From Bradyrhizobium oligotrophicum S58 (GTDB lineage Bacteria > Pseudomonadota > Alphaproteobacteria > Rhizobiales > Xanthobacteraceae), in assembly GCF_000344805.1 (NCBI RefSeq), contig NC_020453.1, forward strand, positions 3,877,001 to 3,941,000: a DNA stretch of 64,000 nucleotides, read 5' to 3'. Each line of letters starts with the position of its first letter. Position 1 is the stretch's first letter. The notes beneath the pieces were generated by a model. It had not been told where the DNA came from and made no database searches. It saw only the letters and a list, made by a program, of their open reading frames with translations. Below are positions 47,328-58,715 of this stretch, in pieces. A program made the position numbers and the translations under genes.

Positions 47328-48479
47328 ATGTCCGAATTTTTCCACCATATCTTCAATACCTTGAGCAACGGCCTTCTCGGCTACATCGTCCCGTTCCTGT
47401 TCGTGCTGACGATCGTCGTGTTCTTCCACGAGCTCGGCCATTTCCTGATCGCGCGCTGGGCCGGCGTGAAGGTGTTGACGTTTTCGCTCGGATTTGGCCC
47501 AGAACTGATCGGTTTCAACGACCGGCACAACACCCGCTGGAAGATCTCCGCGGTTCCGCTCGGCGGCTATGTGAAGTTCTTCGGCGACGAATCCGAAGCC
47601 TCGACCCCGTCGGCCGAGGCGCTCGCCAAGATGACGGCCGAGGAACGCGCCGATAGCTTCCATCACAAGACCGTCGGTCAGCGCGCTGCGATCGTCGCGG
47701 CCGGCCCGATCGCCAATTTCATCCTCGCGGTCATCATCTTCGCCGGCATGGCGCTGTATTTCGGCAAGCCGAACACGACCCCCCGGGTCGATGCGGTGCA
47801 GCCGGACAGCGTCGCGGCGGCGGCCGGTTTCAAGGACGGCGACGTCATCGCGGCCATCGATGGCCGCGCGATCGAGACCTTCGCCGACATGCAGCGTGTC
47901 GTCTCCGTCAGCGCCGGTTCCGAGCTCTCGTTCCTGATCAAGCGGGATGGAGCGGAACTCACGCTGAAGGCGACGCCGGCGCTGAAGGAGGTCAAGGACC
48001 TGTTCGGCAACAGCCACCGGATCGGCGTGCTGGGCATCCAGTACAACGCCAAGCCGGACGAATCACGGTCGGTTCCGGTCGGGTTCCTCGAATCGATCAA
48101 GATAGGCTTCGAACAGGTCTGGTTCATCATCGCCACGACCTTCAAGTTCATCGCCTCGCTGTTCGCGGGGGCGGGCAGCGCCGGGGACGTCGGCGGTCCG
48201 ATCCGAATCGCACAACTTTCCGGACAGGCGGCGAGCCTCGGCTTCCAGTTCGTCGTGCAGCTCTGTGCGACGCTTTCGGTGTCGATCGGGCTCCTGAACC
48301 TGTTCCCGGTTCCGCTGCTCGATGGCGGACATCTGTTGTTTTACGGGGTCGAAGCCGCCCGGGGCCGGCCATTGTCGGAGCGGGCGCAGGAAATGGGATT
48401 CCGGATCGGGCTGGGCCTGGTTTTGATGCTCATGGTGTTTGCGACCTATAACGACATCCTTCATCTGGCCGGGTCCTGA
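47328..48479 (+). CDS. rseP: Site-2 intramembrane protease RseP/RasP
   Basis: This 383-residue M50 zinc metalloprotease cleaves anti-sigma factors and signal peptides in the membrane. HELGH (H34, E35, H38) lies in the first helix, VPLLDGGHL carries the third metal ligand, and a single PDZ domain (about 130-210, with VDAVQPDSVAAAAGFKDGDV) is present; gamma-proteobacterial RseP has two. Its position between dxr and bamA is conserved. Confidence 0.95.
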   Translation: MSEFFHHIFNTLSNGLLGYIVPFLFVLTIVVFFHELGHFLIARWAGVKVLTFSLGFGPELIGFNDRHNTRWKISAVPLGGYVKFFGDESEASTPSAEALAKMTAEERADSFHHKTVGQRAAIVAAGPIANFILAVIIFAGMALYFGKPNTTPRVDAVQPDSVAAAAGFKDGDVIAAIDGRAIETFADMQRVVSVSAGSELSFLIKRDGAELTLKATPALKEVKDLFGNSHRIGVLGIQYNAKPDESRSVPVGFLESIKIGFEQVWFIIATTFKFIASLFAGAGSAGDVGGPIRIAQLSGQAASLGFQFVVQLCATLSVSIGLLNLFPVPLLDGGHLLFYGVEAARGRPLSERAQEMGFRIGLGLVLMLMVFATYNDILHLAGS

Positions 48480-48651
48480 ACGCGGCTTTTTGACGACGTG
48501 GCCGATAGGCAACGTTTTGAAACGAATTTGAAAATTCCGAGACATCCGGCGTTTGCCGTCGGGTCCAAATTGGCTACAAGCGAACGACAAATGGGAATCT
48601 GTCGGCTTCGTAGGGGTACGGAACCGGCATCGGAATAAGGGCGCTTAGCGC

Positions 48652-51210
48652 ATGAACTTCGGATTGCGGGTGCGGGGGGGCTTGGCGGCCGCCTTTATCA
48701 TGTTCGCCGTTCCGGTGGCTTTGCCACTGGCGAGCGTGGTTGTGACGTCGCCAGCTGCTGCTCAGACGGTCAACTCGATCGAGGTGGTCGGCAATCGCCG
48801 AGTCGAGCTGGAGACCATCCGCTCATATTTCAAGCCGGGTCCCGGCGGCACCCTGGACGCGGGCCGCATCGATGACGGTCTCAAGGCGCTGATCGAAACC
48901 GGCCTGTTCTCTGATGTGAAGATCAACCGTCAGGGCGGACGGCTGGTCGTGACCGTGGTCGAGAATCCGGTCATTGGCCGCGTCGCCTTCGAGGGCAACA
49001 AGAAGGTCAAGGACGAGCAGCTGCAGGCCGAGGTGCAGTCGAAGCCGCGCGGCACGCTGTCGAAGCCGATGGTGCAGTCCGATGCCCAGCGCATCGCCGA
49101 AATCTATCGCCGCTCCGGCCGTTACGACGTGCGCGTCACGCCGGAATTCATCGAGCAGCCGAACAACCGCGTCGACCTCATCTTCACGGTGCAGGAAGGC
49201 GCGAAGACCGGCGTGAAGTCGATCGAGTTCGTCGGCAACAATGCCTTCTCGTCCTATCGCCTCAAGGACGTCATCAAGACCCACGAGACCAACCTGCTGA
49301 GCTTCCTCGGTTCCGGCGACGTCTATGATCCGGACCGCGTCGAGGCTGATCGCGACCTCATCCGCCGCTTCTATCTGAAGAATGGCTATGCCGACGTTCA
49401 GGTGGTGGCCGCGCTGACCGAGTATGACCCGGAGCGCAAGGGCTTCCTCGTCACCTTCAAGATCGAGGAAGGCCAGCAGTACCGCGTCGGTACGGTCGAC
49501 TTCCAGTCGTCCATTGCGACGCTCGACGCCAACTCGCTGCGCAATTACTCCCGCGTCAGCGTCGGCTCGCTCTACAACGTCGAGAACATCGAGAAGTCGG
49601 TCGAGGAGATGCAGATCGAGGCCTCGCGGCGCGGCTACGCGTTCGCAGTGGTTCGTCCGCGCGGTGACCGCAACTTCGAGGCCCACACGGTCTCGGTGGT
49701 GTTCGCCGTCGACGAGGGCCCGCGCACCTATATCGAGCGCATCAACATCCGCGGCAACACCCGCACCCGCGACTACGTCATCCGCCGCGAGTTCGACATC
49801 TCCGAGGGCGATGCCTACAACCGCGCCCTGGTGGATCGCGCCGAGCGCCGCCTCAAGAACCTCGACTTCTTCAAGGACGTGAAGATCACGACCGAGCCGG
49901 GCTCTTCGAGCGACCGCGTGGTCCTGGTCGTCAATCTCGAAGAGAAGTCGACCGGCGACTTCTCGATCTCCGGCGGCTACTCGACCACCGACGGTGCGCT
50001 GGCCGAGGTCTCGATCTCCGAGCGCAACTTCCTCGGCCGCGGCCTGTTCGCCAAGGCGTCGGTGACCTACGGCCAGTTCGCCCGCGGCTACTCGCTGTCC
50101 TTCGTCGAGCCCTACCTGCTCGACTATCGGGTGGCGCTCGGCCTCGACCTCTATCAGCGCCAGCAGCTCGCCAACAACTTCATCTCCTACGGCACCAAGA
50201 CGCTCGGCTTCAGCCCGCGCCTCGGCTTCCAGCTGCGCGAGGACCTGTCCTTGCAGCTGCGCTACTCGATCTACCGCCAGGAGATCACGCTGCCGCAGAC
50301 GCTGTCGAACTGTAACAACGGCGGTGGTGGCAGCCCGCTGCCCTTCAACCCGACGCCGGCCTTCATCAACGCCAACCCGGGCAATGGTGCGGCTCAGGCG
50401 ATCTCGGCGGCGACCGGTGGTCTAGGGTGCTTCAGCGATGGCGAGGCCTCGCTCCCGGTCCGCCAGGAGCTGGCGAACGGTGCGACCTTGACCTCGGCGC
50501 TCGGCTACACGCTGAACTACAACACGCTCGACAACAACAAGAACCCGACCGACGGCCTGCTCATCGACTTCAAGCAGGACTTCGCGGGTGTTGGCGGCGA
50601 CGTGTCGTACCTGAAGAGCGCGTTCGACGCGAAGTACTTCACCCCGCTGGTGTCGGACATCGTCAGCATCGTCCACCTCCAGGGCGGTATCCTGAACAAG
50701 ATCGGCAACAACCAGCTGCGCATGCTGGACCACTTCCAGATGGGTCCGAACCTGGTTCGCGGTTTTGCTCCGAACGGCATTGGTCCGCGTGACATCAATC
50801 CGTTCGGCACCCAGGACGCGCTGGGCGGCACCAAGTACTGGGGCGCTTCGCTCGAACTGCAGATGCCGTTCTGGTTCCTGCCCAAGGAAGTGGGTCTGAA
50901 GGGCGCTGTCTATGCCGACGCCGGTGGCCTGTCGGGCTACCAGGGGCCGACGCAATGGGCCCTGACGGGTGAGACGAACGCTGCGAACTGTAGCAGGCCG
51001 ACGCGCGCGACCGCGACTACCCCGGCCAGCCCCGGCACCTGTCTCGGCCTGCAGTTCGACGATAGCAGCAAGGTCCGCAGCTCGGTGGGTGTGGGTCTGG
51101 TGTGGGCGTCGCCGTTCGGTCCGCTGCGCTTCGACTATGCGATCCCGCTCACCAAGGGCACGTTCGACCGGACCCAGGAGTTCCGGTTCGGCGGCGGCAC
51201 CTCGTTCTGA
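48652..51210 (+). CDS. bamA: Outer-membrane protein assembly factor BamA
   Basis: This 852-residue Omp85 protein inserts beta-barrels into the outer membrane. After a signal peptide (1-38, AAAQ) come five POTRA domains (e.g. VNSIEVVGNRRVELETI, IERINIRGNTRTRDYVIRRE) and a 16-strand barrel with the lid-loop region around VRGFAPNGIGPRD and the closing strand FRFGGGTSF ending in Phe. It has its own 172-base upstream gap after rseP, so a separate promoter is likely. Confidence 0.97.
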   Translation: MNFGLRVRGGLAAAFIMFAVPVALPLASVVVTSPAAAQTVNSIEVVGNRRVELETIRSYFKPGPGGTLDAGRIDDGLKALIETGLFSDVKINRQGGRLVVTVVENPVIGRVAFEGNKKVKDEQLQAEVQSKPRGTLSKPMVQSDAQRIAEIYRRSGRYDVRVTPEFIEQPNNRVDLIFTVQEGAKTGVKSIEFVGNNAFSSYRLKDVIKTHETNLLSFLGSGDVYDPDRVEADRDLIRRFYLKNGYADVQVVAALTEYDPERKGFLVTFKIEEGQQYRVGTVDFQSSIATLDANSLRNYSRVSVGSLYNVENIEKSVEEMQIEASRRGYAFAVVRPRGDRNFEAHTVSVVFAVDEGPRTYIERINIRGNTRTRDYVIRREFDISEGDAYNRALVDRAERRLKNLDFFKDVKITTEPGSSSDRVVLVVNLEEKSTGDFSISGGYSTTDGALAEVSISERNFLGRGLFAKASVTYGQFARGYSLSFVEPYLLDYRVALGLDLYQRQQLANNFISYGTKTLGFSPRLGFQLREDLSLQLRYSIYRQEITLPQTLSNCNNGGGGSPLPFNPTPAFINANPGNGAAQAISAATGGLGCFSDGEASLPVRQELANGATLTSALGYTLNYNTLDNNKNPTDGLLIDFKQDFAGVGGDVSYLKSAFDAKYFTPLVSDIVSIVHLQGGILNKIGNNQLRMLDHFQMGPNLVRGFAPNGIGPRDINPFGTQDALGGTKYWGASLELQMPFWFLPKEVGLKGAVYADAGGLSGYQGPTQWALTGETNAANCSRPTRATATTPASPGTCLGLQFDDSSKVRSSVGVGLVWASPFGPLRFDYAIPLTKGTFDRTQEFRFGGGTSF

Positions 51211-51361
51211 GCCTGAGACGATCGAATCCGGGTTGGCGTCGACCAACCCAGCCGGTGTAAGAGATGAGAGCTCGGTTCCGGGAGACTGGAGCCGGGCTCT
51301 GATGTTTTGTCCTGAGAGTGCATCTTCCTGAAAGTGCGAATCTTCCTGAAAGTACAAGGGA

Positions 51362-52429
51362 ATGGCCCAGCCGACGTTTTTCCAATCCCCCCCTCCTACG
51401 ACGCTGTCGGCGATCGCGGCGGCGGCGAACGCGGTGCTCGTCGACACCGCCCAGGGTGACAGGGTCATCAAGGGATTGGCTTCGCTCGACGAAGCCGGCC
51501 CGATGCATCTGGCGTTCTTCGACAACCTGAAATACGCCGATCAGCTGCAACGGACGAAGGCGGGCGCATGCCTCGTCAGTCCGCGCTTCGAAGCACGGGT
51601 GCCGGCGCATGTCGCGGTGCTCCGCGCGAACCAGCCGTTCCGCGCCTTCGTGCAGCTGGCGCGCGAGATGCACGCCGACGCGCTCCGTCCGCAACCCTGG
51701 TTCGGCGACGACGGCATCTCGCCGCAGGCGATCATCGATCAGACGGCGCGGCTGGAGGACGGTGTCATCGTCGAGCCGCTCGCCGTGATCGGTGCCCACG
51801 TTGAAATCGGATCCGGCACCGTCATCGGCGCCGGCGCGGTGATCGGGCCCCACGTCAAGATCGGCCGCGACTGCAATGTCGGCGCGCGCACCGTCATCCA
51901 ATGCGCGCTGATCGGCAATGACGTGCTGATCCATCCCGCCTGCAGCATCGGCCAGGACGGCTACGGCTTCATCTTCTTCGGGCCCGGCGGCCATCTCAAG
52001 GTGCCGCAGACCGGGCGGGTGCTGATCCAGAACCATGTCGAGGTCGGTGCCGGAACGACCATCGATCGCGGTAGCCTGCGCGATACGGTGATCGGCGAGG
52101 GCACCAAAATCGACAATCAGGTCCAGATCGGCCACAATGTCACTATCGGACGGCATTGCCTGCTGGCGGCCCAGATCGGGCTGGCAGGGAGCCTCACGAT
52201 CGGCGACAACGTCGCGCTTGGAGCGAAAGTCGGTATCAACAATCACCTCACGATCGGCGATGGTGCTCAGGTGACCGCGATGAGCGGCGTCAAGGACGAC
52301 ATTCCGCCGAACGGCCGGTGGGGCGGATTCTTCGCCAAGCCGACCAAGCAGTGGTTCCGCGAGATCGTCGCCGTGGAACGGCTGGTGCGTGATTCCCAGG
52401 CGACGAACAGGGACGAAGGGCGGGAGTGA
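51362..52429 (+). CDS. lpxD: UDP-3-O-acylglucosamine N-acyltransferase
   Basis: This 355-residue acyltransferase catalyses the third step of lipid A synthesis. It has an N-terminal uridine-binding domain and a left-handed beta-helix of hexapeptide repeats ([20 protein letters not shown]), with catalytic-region His in [12 protein letters not shown]. The stop shares one base with the fabZ start (TGATG). Confidence 0.95.
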   Translation: MAQPTFFQSPPPTTLSAIAAAANAVLVDTAQGDRVIKGLASLDEAGPMHLAFFDNLKYADQLQRTKAGACLVSPRFEARVPAHVAVLRANQPFRAFVQLAREMHADALRPQPWFGDDGISPQAIIDQTARLEDGVIVEPLAVIGAHVEIGSGTVIGAGAVIGPHVKIGRDCNVGARTVIQCALIGNDVLIHPACSIGQDGYGFIFFGPGGHLKVPQTGRVLIQNHVEVGAGTTIDRGSLRDTVIGEGTKIDNQVQIGHNVTIGRHCLLAAQIGLAGSLTIGDNVALGAKVGINNHLTIGDGAQVTAMSGVKDDIPPNGRWGGFFAKPTKQWFREIVAVERLVRDSQATNRDEGRE

Positions 52430-52887
52430 TGGACGAGTCACCCATCAGGTTTGCGGATATCGACATCAACGAGATCCTGAAGACGCTGCCGCACCGTTAT
52501 CCGTTTCTGCTGATTGACCGCGTGAAGAACATCCGGGCCGACTATAGCGGCATCGGCGTCAAGAACGTCTCGATCGGCGAGCCCTGCTTTGCGGGCCACT
52601 TTCCGGAGCGGCCGGTCTATCCGGGCGTGCTGATGATCGAGGGCATGGCACAGACCGCGGGCGTGATCGGCATCAAGTCGGTCGAGGGCACGGAAAAGCC
52701 GCGCGCGGTGTATTTCCTCACCATCGACAAGTGCAAGTTCCGCAAGCCGGTGCTGCCGGGCCAGACCATCGAGTACCACATGCGCTCGATCGGCCGGCGC
52801 AAGACGATGTGGTGGTTTCACGGCGACGCCAAGGTCGACGGCGTGGTCGTCGCCGAAGCCGATGTCGGCGCGATGCTGACCGACTGA
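52429..52887 (+). CDS. fabZ: 3-hydroxyacyl-[ACP] dehydratase FabZ
   Basis: This 152-residue hot-dog-fold dehydratase of fatty acid elongation competes with LpxA for hydroxyacyl-[14 protein letters not shown] precedes the catalytic [20 protein letters not shown] with its His and Glu. The ATG at 52429 is used; the GTG just upstream would overlap lpxD more. Location inside the lpx operon is standard. Confidence 0.95.
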   Translation: MDESPIRFADIDINEILKTLPHRYPFLLIDRVKNIRADYSGIGVKNVSIGEPCFAGHFPERPVYPGVLMIEGMAQTAGVIGIKSVEGTEKPRAVYFLTIDKCKFRKPVLPGQTIEYHMRSIGRRKTMWWFHGDAKVDGVVVAEADVGAMLTD

Positions 52888-52913
52888 CGTACGTGAAGAG
52901 TTGATTGCGTTTG

Positions 52914-53723
52914 ATGAGCAAGATTGATCCCACCGCTCGCGTCGAGGACGGCGCCGTCATTGGCGAAGGCACCGTCGTCGGTCCCTACTGCATTATCGGC
53001 CCCAACGTGGTGATCGGGGCGAACTGCAAGCTGATCAGCCACGTCCAGATCATGGGTCACACCACGCTCGGCGATGACAACGTCATCTCGCCCTTCGTTG
53101 TGCTCGGCGGCGCCCCGCAGGATCTGAGCTATCGCGGCGAGCCGCACCGTCTGGTGATCGGCTCGGGCTGCACCTTCCGCGAAGGCGTGACGATGAACAT
53201 CGGCACCACCAAGGGCGGCGGCCTCACCACGATCGGCAATGGCGGGTTCTTCATGAACAACGCCCATGTCGCCCATGACTGCGTCGTCGGCGACAACGTG
53301 ATCTTCGCGACCTCGGCAACGCTCGGCGGTCACGTCGAAATCGGCGATTCCGTCTACATTGGCGGCCTGTCCGCGGTGCACCAGTTCACCCGCATCGGCC
53401 ATGGCGTGATGGTCGGCGGCGTCTGCGGTGTGCGCGGCGACGTCATCCCGTATGGCCTCGTCAACGGCCAGTATGCCGCGCTCGAGGGCCTCAATGTCAT
53501 CGGCATGAAGCGCCGCAAGTTCACCCGCGAGCGGCTCACGGCCGTGCGCGCGTTCTATCAGAAGCTGTTCCACGGTCCCGGCGTGTTCGCCGATCGCATG
53601 GCCGCCGTGCGTCCGCTTGCCGGAGAGGATCCCGCGATTGCCGAGATCCTGGCCTTCATCGACGGCGGCCGACACCGCGCGCTCTGTCTGCCGGAGATCG
53701 GCAGACCGACCGCAGAGGTTTGA
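52914..53723 (+). CDS. lpxA: UDP-N-acetylglucosamine acyltransferase
   Basis: This 269-residue enzyme catalyses the first step of lipid A synthesis. It is built of hexapeptide repeats from the start (IDPTARVEDGAVIGEGTVVG), with the catalytic His region MNNAHVAHDCVVGDN and a helical C-terminus (RRKFTRERLTAVRAFYQKLF). The ATG at 52914 is preferred over an upstream TTG. lpxI follows. Confidence 0.95.
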   Translation: MSKIDPTARVEDGAVIGEGTVVGPYCIIGPNVVIGANCKLISHVQIMGHTTLGDDNVISPFVVLGGAPQDLSYRGEPHRLVIGSGCTFREGVTMNIGTTKGGGLTTIGNGGFFMNNAHVAHDCVVGDNVIFATSATLGGHVEIGDSVYIGGLSAVHQFTRIGHGVMVGGVCGVRGDVIPYGLVNGQYAALEGLNVIGMKRRKFTRERLTAVRAFYQKLFHGPGVFADRMAAVRPLAGEDPAIAEILAFIDGGRHRALCLPEIGRPTAEV

Positions 53724-53728
53724 CCGTC

Positions 53729-54586
53729 ATGGGCGCGCAGGCCGCCGAGAACGCTCCTCCGATCGGCCTGATCGCCGCGGGCGGCGTGCTGCCCTTCGCC
53801 GTCGCCGACGAGATCGTCGCACGCGGCCGGACGCCGGTGCTGTTCGCGCTGAAGGGCATCTGCGATCCGAAGCCACTGTCGCGTTTCCGGCATCACTGGA
53901 TCGGCCTTGGCCAGCTCGGCAATGCCCTGAAGCTGCTGAAGGCCGAGGGCTGTCATGACCTCATGTTCATCGGCAATCTCGTCCGTCCGGCGGTGTCGGA
54001 GATCCGGATCGACTGGGGCACGCTGAAAGAGCTGCCGTATCTCTGGTCGGCGTTTCGCGGCGGCGACGATCATCTGCTGGTCGGCGTCGGCCGCATCTTC
54101 GAGCGCCACGGCTTCCATATGATCGGCGTCAAGGACGTCGCGCCCAATCTGCTCGTTCCCATGGGGCAGTTGACGCGGAGCCGGCCGAACGACCTGGTGA
54201 GCGGCGACATCGTCAAGGGGCTCGCCGTGCTGCGCGCGATGGCGCCGTTCGATGTCGGGCAGGCGGTCGTCGTGATCGACGGTCACGTCGTGGCGCTCGA
54301 GGACATCGAGGGCACCGACGGGCTGCTGGCCCGCGTGGCGCGCCTGCGCACCGATCGCCGCATCCGTGCGGCCGCCGGACGCGGCGTGCTGGTGAAGGCG
54401 CCGAAGGCCGGCCAGGATCTCCGCTACGACCTGCCGACCATCGGCCCCCGCACCGTCGAGGGCCTTGCTGCCGCAGGCCTCGCCGGCGTCGCCGTGGCCG
54501 CAGGCCTCACGCTGCTGGCCGATCCGCAGGAGACGGTGTCGGCCGCCGATCGTGCCGGTGTGTTCATCACGGGTGTCACTGCGTGA
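53729..54586 (+). CDS. lpxI: UDP-2,3-diacylglucosamine pyrophosphatase LpxI
   Basis: This 285-residue enzyme hydrolyses UDP-2,3-diacylglucosamine to lipid X. It belongs to the LpxI (DUF1009) family that replaces LpxH in alphaproteobacteria, with IGLIAAGGVLPFAVADE, FIGNLVRP and KAPKAGQDLRYDLPTIGPRT. The ATG at 53729 is chosen; an in-frame TTG (53720) overlaps the lpxA stop. It overlaps lpxB by four bases. Confidence 0.93.
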   Translation: MGAQAAENAPPIGLIAAGGVLPFAVADEIVARGRTPVLFALKGICDPKPLSRFRHHWIGLGQLGNALKLLKAEGCHDLMFIGNLVRPAVSEIRIDWGTLKELPYLWSAFRGGDDHLLVGVGRIFERHGFHMIGVKDVAPNLLVPMGQLTRSRPNDLVSGDIVKGLAVLRAMAPFDVGQAVVVIDGHVVALEDIEGTDGLLARVARLRTDRRIRAAAGRGVLVKAPKAGQDLRYDLPTIGPRTVEGLAAAGLAGVAVAAGLTLLADPQETVSAADRAGVFITGVTA

Positions 54587-55776
54587 CGCCGCGGCCGCCG
54601 GCGGGTCCGGTCATCCGCAGGATCTGCCTCGTCGCGACCGAAGAGTCCGGTGACCGCCTCGGCGCCAGCCTGATGAAGGTGCTGCGACAGCGGCTGGGCG
54701 ACGGCGTCGCGTTCTCCGGCGTCGGCGGCCGCGGCATGACGCGCGAGGGGCTCGTCTCGATGTTTCCGATCGAGGAGCTCTCGATCGTCGGCTTCACCGC
54801 GGTGCTCCAGCAGCTACCGAAGATCCTGCGCCTGATCCGCGGCACGGCGGACGCGATCGTGTCAGCTCAGCCGGACGTGCTCGTCATCATCGACAGCCCG
54901 GACTTCACCCAGCGGGTGGCGAAGAAGGTTCATGCCTGCGACGCCGCGATTCCGATCGTGAACTACGTCGCGCCGACCGTGTGGGCCTGGCGTCCCGGCC
55001 GTGCGCGGGCGATGCGCTTCTATGTCGATCACGTGCTGGGGTTGTTGCCGTTCGAGCCGGAGGCGTTTCGCAGGCTCGGCGGCCCGCCCTGCACCTATGT
55101 CGGCCATCCCCTGATCGAGCAGCTTGCAACGCTCCGGCCGAATGCGGCCGAGCAGCAGCGCCGTGATGCCAAGCCGCCGGTCCTTCTCGTGCTGCCGGGA
55201 AGCCGGCGCAGCGAGGTCGCGCGTCACATCGCCATCTTCGGTGAGACGCTGGCGCGGTTGCGGGCGCAAAACGTCGCGTTCGAGGCCGTGGTGCCCACCA
55301 CGCCGCATCTCGAAGCCGCGGTGAGGGCAGGGGTGGCGAACTGGCCGGTGACACCGCAGATCGTCACCGCCGAGGCCGAGAAGCGGGCCGCCTTCAGGAA
55401 CGCCCATGCCGCGCTCGCCAAGTCCGGCACGGTCACGCTGGAGCTTGCGATTTCCGGCGTGCCGATGGTCACCGCCTATCGCGTCGGCGCGCTCGAGGCC
55501 TTCATCCTGCGGCGGATCGTCAATGTGCAGTCCGTGATCCTCGCCAATCTCGTGATCGGCGAGAACGTCATTCCGGAATTTCTGCAGGAGGCCTGCACGG
55601 CCGACAATCTCGCGCCGGCGCTCGTCGATCTCTTGAGCGACGGCCCGATCCGCGCGCGTCAAGTCGAGGCATTCAACCGCCTCGACGGCATCATGTCCAC
55701 CGGCGCGGCCTCCCCGAGCGTGCGCGCCGCCGACGTCGTACTGGCGACCATGCGCAAGGGACGGCAGGGGAGCTAA
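54583..55776 (+). CDS. lpxB: Lipid-A-disaccharide synthase
   Basis: This 397-residue glycosyltransferase (family 19) condenses lipid X with UDP-diacylglucosamine. It shows VATEESGDRLGASLMKVLR, NYVAPTVWAWRPGRAR, VGHPLIEQL and LPGSRRSEV. It begins with GTG at 54583, overlapping lpxI (GTGA). It is the last gene of the long rpsB-lpxB run; a REP-like repeat follows 70 bases later. Confidence 0.95.
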   Translation: MTPRPPAGPVIRRICLVATEESGDRLGASLMKVLRQRLGDGVAFSGVGGRGMTREGLVSMFPIEELSIVGFTAVLQQLPKILRLIRGTADAIVSAQPDVLVIIDSPDFTQRVAKKVHACDAAIPIVNYVAPTVWAWRPGRARAMRFYVDHVLGLLPFEPEAFRRLGGPPCTYVGHPLIEQLATLRPNAAEQQRRDAKPPVLLVLPGSRRSEVARHIAIFGETLARLRAQNVAFEAVVPTTPHLEAAVRAGVANWPVTPQIVTAEAEKRAAFRNAHAALAKSGTVTLELAISGVPMVTAYRVGALEAFILRRIVNVQSVILANLVIGENVIPEFLQEACTADNLAPALVDLLSDGPIRARQVEAFNRLDGIMSTGAASPSVRAADVVLATMRKGRQGS

Positions 55777-55845
55777 TCAGGTCGACGCCGACTTTACCCA
55801 GCCACGGCAGCTCGCCGGCTTTCGTCCAGAAGGGTGATCCAGTTC

Positions 55846-55928
55846 GTAGCCCGGATGAGCGCAGCGATATCCGGGGTCTCCCGCGGCAGCAGTGTTGAAC
55901 CCGGATGTCGCTGCGCTCATCCGGGCTA
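55846..55928. repeat. REP-like palindrome, copy 2
   Basis: Inverted arms GTAGCCCGGATGAGCGCAGC... and ...GCTGCGCTCATCCGGGCTAC flank a spacer with 'gtgttgaa'. Copy 3 (56915-56998) matches almost base for base, and the match continues for about 20 bases beyond the right arm (gcgaatggct). It sits between the convergent lpxB and hydrolase genes. Confidence 0.85.
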
Positions 55929-55977
55929 CGCGAATGGCTTCAGCAGCGCACGATGAAAAGACAGCCGACATCCTAAC

Positions 55978-56754
55978 TCACCGTAACCGTTCAAGGAAGA
56001 AGCTGGCCGTTCGCGCCAGCGCGTCCGCGGACTCGGGCCGGGTCGCATCGAAGTCGAAGCCATGGCCCATGCCGGGATAGACGACCAGATTGGCCTCGTT
56101 GCCGAGCGCCTTCGCCCTGTCGAGCAGCGCTTTGCCGGATGACAGCGGCACGTTGTGATCGGCATCGCCGTGCAGCGCGAGCAGCGGCGGCAGGCGTGTC
56201 GGGCCAGCCTGATCCTCGCCGGCAATCCCGGCGTAGAACACGACCAATGCGTCGATCCGCCGATCTGACGCGGCTGAGGCAACCGCCAGGAAGCCGCCGT
56301 TGGAAAAGCCGAGGAGCCCGACCTTGCCCGAGAAGCTTTCGCGTCGAGCGACGAAGGAGACCACGTCGCGGATTCGCGCCGACCATTTCGGCAAGTGTGC
56401 GAAAAAATAGCTTTCCCGCGCGTGCTTATCGGCCGAGCGCATCGGGCCGATGTCGGCTGCGTCATAGTAGGAGACGAGGAGCGCATCGATGCCCTTGGCG
56501 GCCAACGCCTCGGCATAGCGGGTATACGCGGCGGCAAACCGCTCGATCCCCTGTGCGCCGTGGAGAAGGATCACGGCCGGTCGTTTTCCCTCGCCTCGGC
56601 CGGGAAACAGCGTGATCGTCGTGAGCGCGTCGGCTGCCGTGACGGTCAGATCCTGCGGTGCAGTTTCGGCGGCGCACGCGGCGGTCGCGCTTGCACACAA
56701 CACGAGCATCACTGCCGCGCAAGCCGAACGCAGTGCCGGGATCAGTCTCGCCAT
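55978..56754 (-). CDS. Exported dienelactone-hydrolase-family alpha/beta hydrolase
   Basis: This 258-residue protein has a signal peptide (1-28, ACAA) and an alpha/beta-hydrolase fold with the nucleophile in GFSNGG (Ser where classical dienelactone hydrolases have Cys), the acid in HGDADHNVP and His in GMGHGFDF; an oxyanion LLHGAQG precedes. An esterase or amidase on a small substrate in the periplasm is likely. The start at 56754 gives a clean signal peptide; the longer frame adds 30 unsupported residues. It may receive gltA readthrough. Confidence 0.8.
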   Translation of the reverse strand: MARLIPALRSACAAVMLVLCASATAACAAETAPQDLTVTAADALTTITLFPGRGEGKRPAVILLHGAQGIERFAAAYTRYAEALAAKGIDALLVSYYDAADIGPMRSADKHARESYFFAHLPKWSARIRDVVSFVARRESFSGKVGLLGFSNGGFLAVASAASDRRIDALVVFYAGIAGEDQAGPTRLPPLLALHGDADHNVPLSSGKALLDRAKALGNEANLVVYPGMGHGFDFDATRPESADALARTASFFLERLR

Positions 56755-56846
56755 GCTCGTATCGTGCTTGGCTGAACGCAATGGAAGCTGCGCCAGTGCT
56801 CTCGTTCCCGAAGCACGTGGACGCATCCCGGCATCCAACCGCAAAG

Positions 56847-56879
56847 AAAAAGGCCCGTCCAGCGTGTGCTGGACGGACC
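56847..56879 (-). terminator. Second copy of the gltA-type terminator
   Basis: GGCCCGTCCAGC (56852-56863) and GCTGGACGGACC (56868-56879) form a 12-pair stem with one mismatch and a GTGT loop; the A-run on its left reads as T's on the minus strand. Stem and flanks duplicate the terminator at 57033-57063. Confidence 0.75.
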
Positions 56880-56914
56880 CATGATGATGATCTGATCGCT
56901 CGCGCGGATCAGTC

Positions 56915-56998
56915 GTAGCCCGGATGAGCGCAGCGATATCCGGGTTCTCCCGCGTCAGTGGTGTTGAACCCGGATGTCGCTGCGCTCATCCGGGCTAC
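56915..56998. repeat. REP-like palindrome, copy 3
   Basis: The same inverted-arm element as at 55846 (GTAGCCCGGATGAGCGCAGC ... CTGCGCTCATCCGGGCTAC). It lies exactly between the two terminator copies downstream of gltA. Confidence 0.85.
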
Positions 56999-57032
56999 GC
57001 GAATGGCTCCGCCAGCGCATCAACCGACAAAG

Positions 57033-57063
57033 AAAAAGGCCCGTCCAGTACACTGGACGGGCC
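57033..57063 (-). terminator. gltA Rho-independent terminator
   Basis: GGCCCGTCCAG (57038-57048) and CTGGACGGGCC (57053-57063) form a perfect 11-pair stem around TACA. The five A's at 57033-57037 give the T-tract on the minus strand. It lies 31 bases past the gltA stop. Confidence 0.92.
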
Positions 57064-57093
57064 TTTCGATGATTTGATCGCTCGCGCGCCGGA

Positions 57094-58398
<1,305 letters not shown>

Positions 58399-58715
58399 CG
58401 TTTGTCCCCGATGCGATCGTTAGGCTTGGCCCTTGTTCTTTGTGAGAGATGGCAGGGCAGGTGGACTTTATCCAGTGCGGTGGCTTTGACATTCCTGTCA
58501 GTGTCGTCAGCGCCACTGTCGCTGCGAACACTTAAGCGAAGGTCAAATCCGAAACCGTACTGGAATCTTATACTTACTAGTGTCCTTCGGCTCCAACATC
58601 CGTCGACGAGCCCGCCGCCACGTGTTCTGAATGTCAAAAGCCGGGACACCCTTGAGTGCCGCGCAAATGCGTATCGTATTGCCCTGTGCGCTGCAAGATG
58701 GGGGTAAATGAGACC
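58399..58715. other. Intergenic region between gltX and gltA
   Basis: These 317 bases separate two minus-strand genes. Composition becomes AT-richer around 58530-58590, where the gltA promoter is expected, but no convincing -35/-10 pair or operator was identified. Short frames on both strands show no protein features. Confidence 0.4.
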
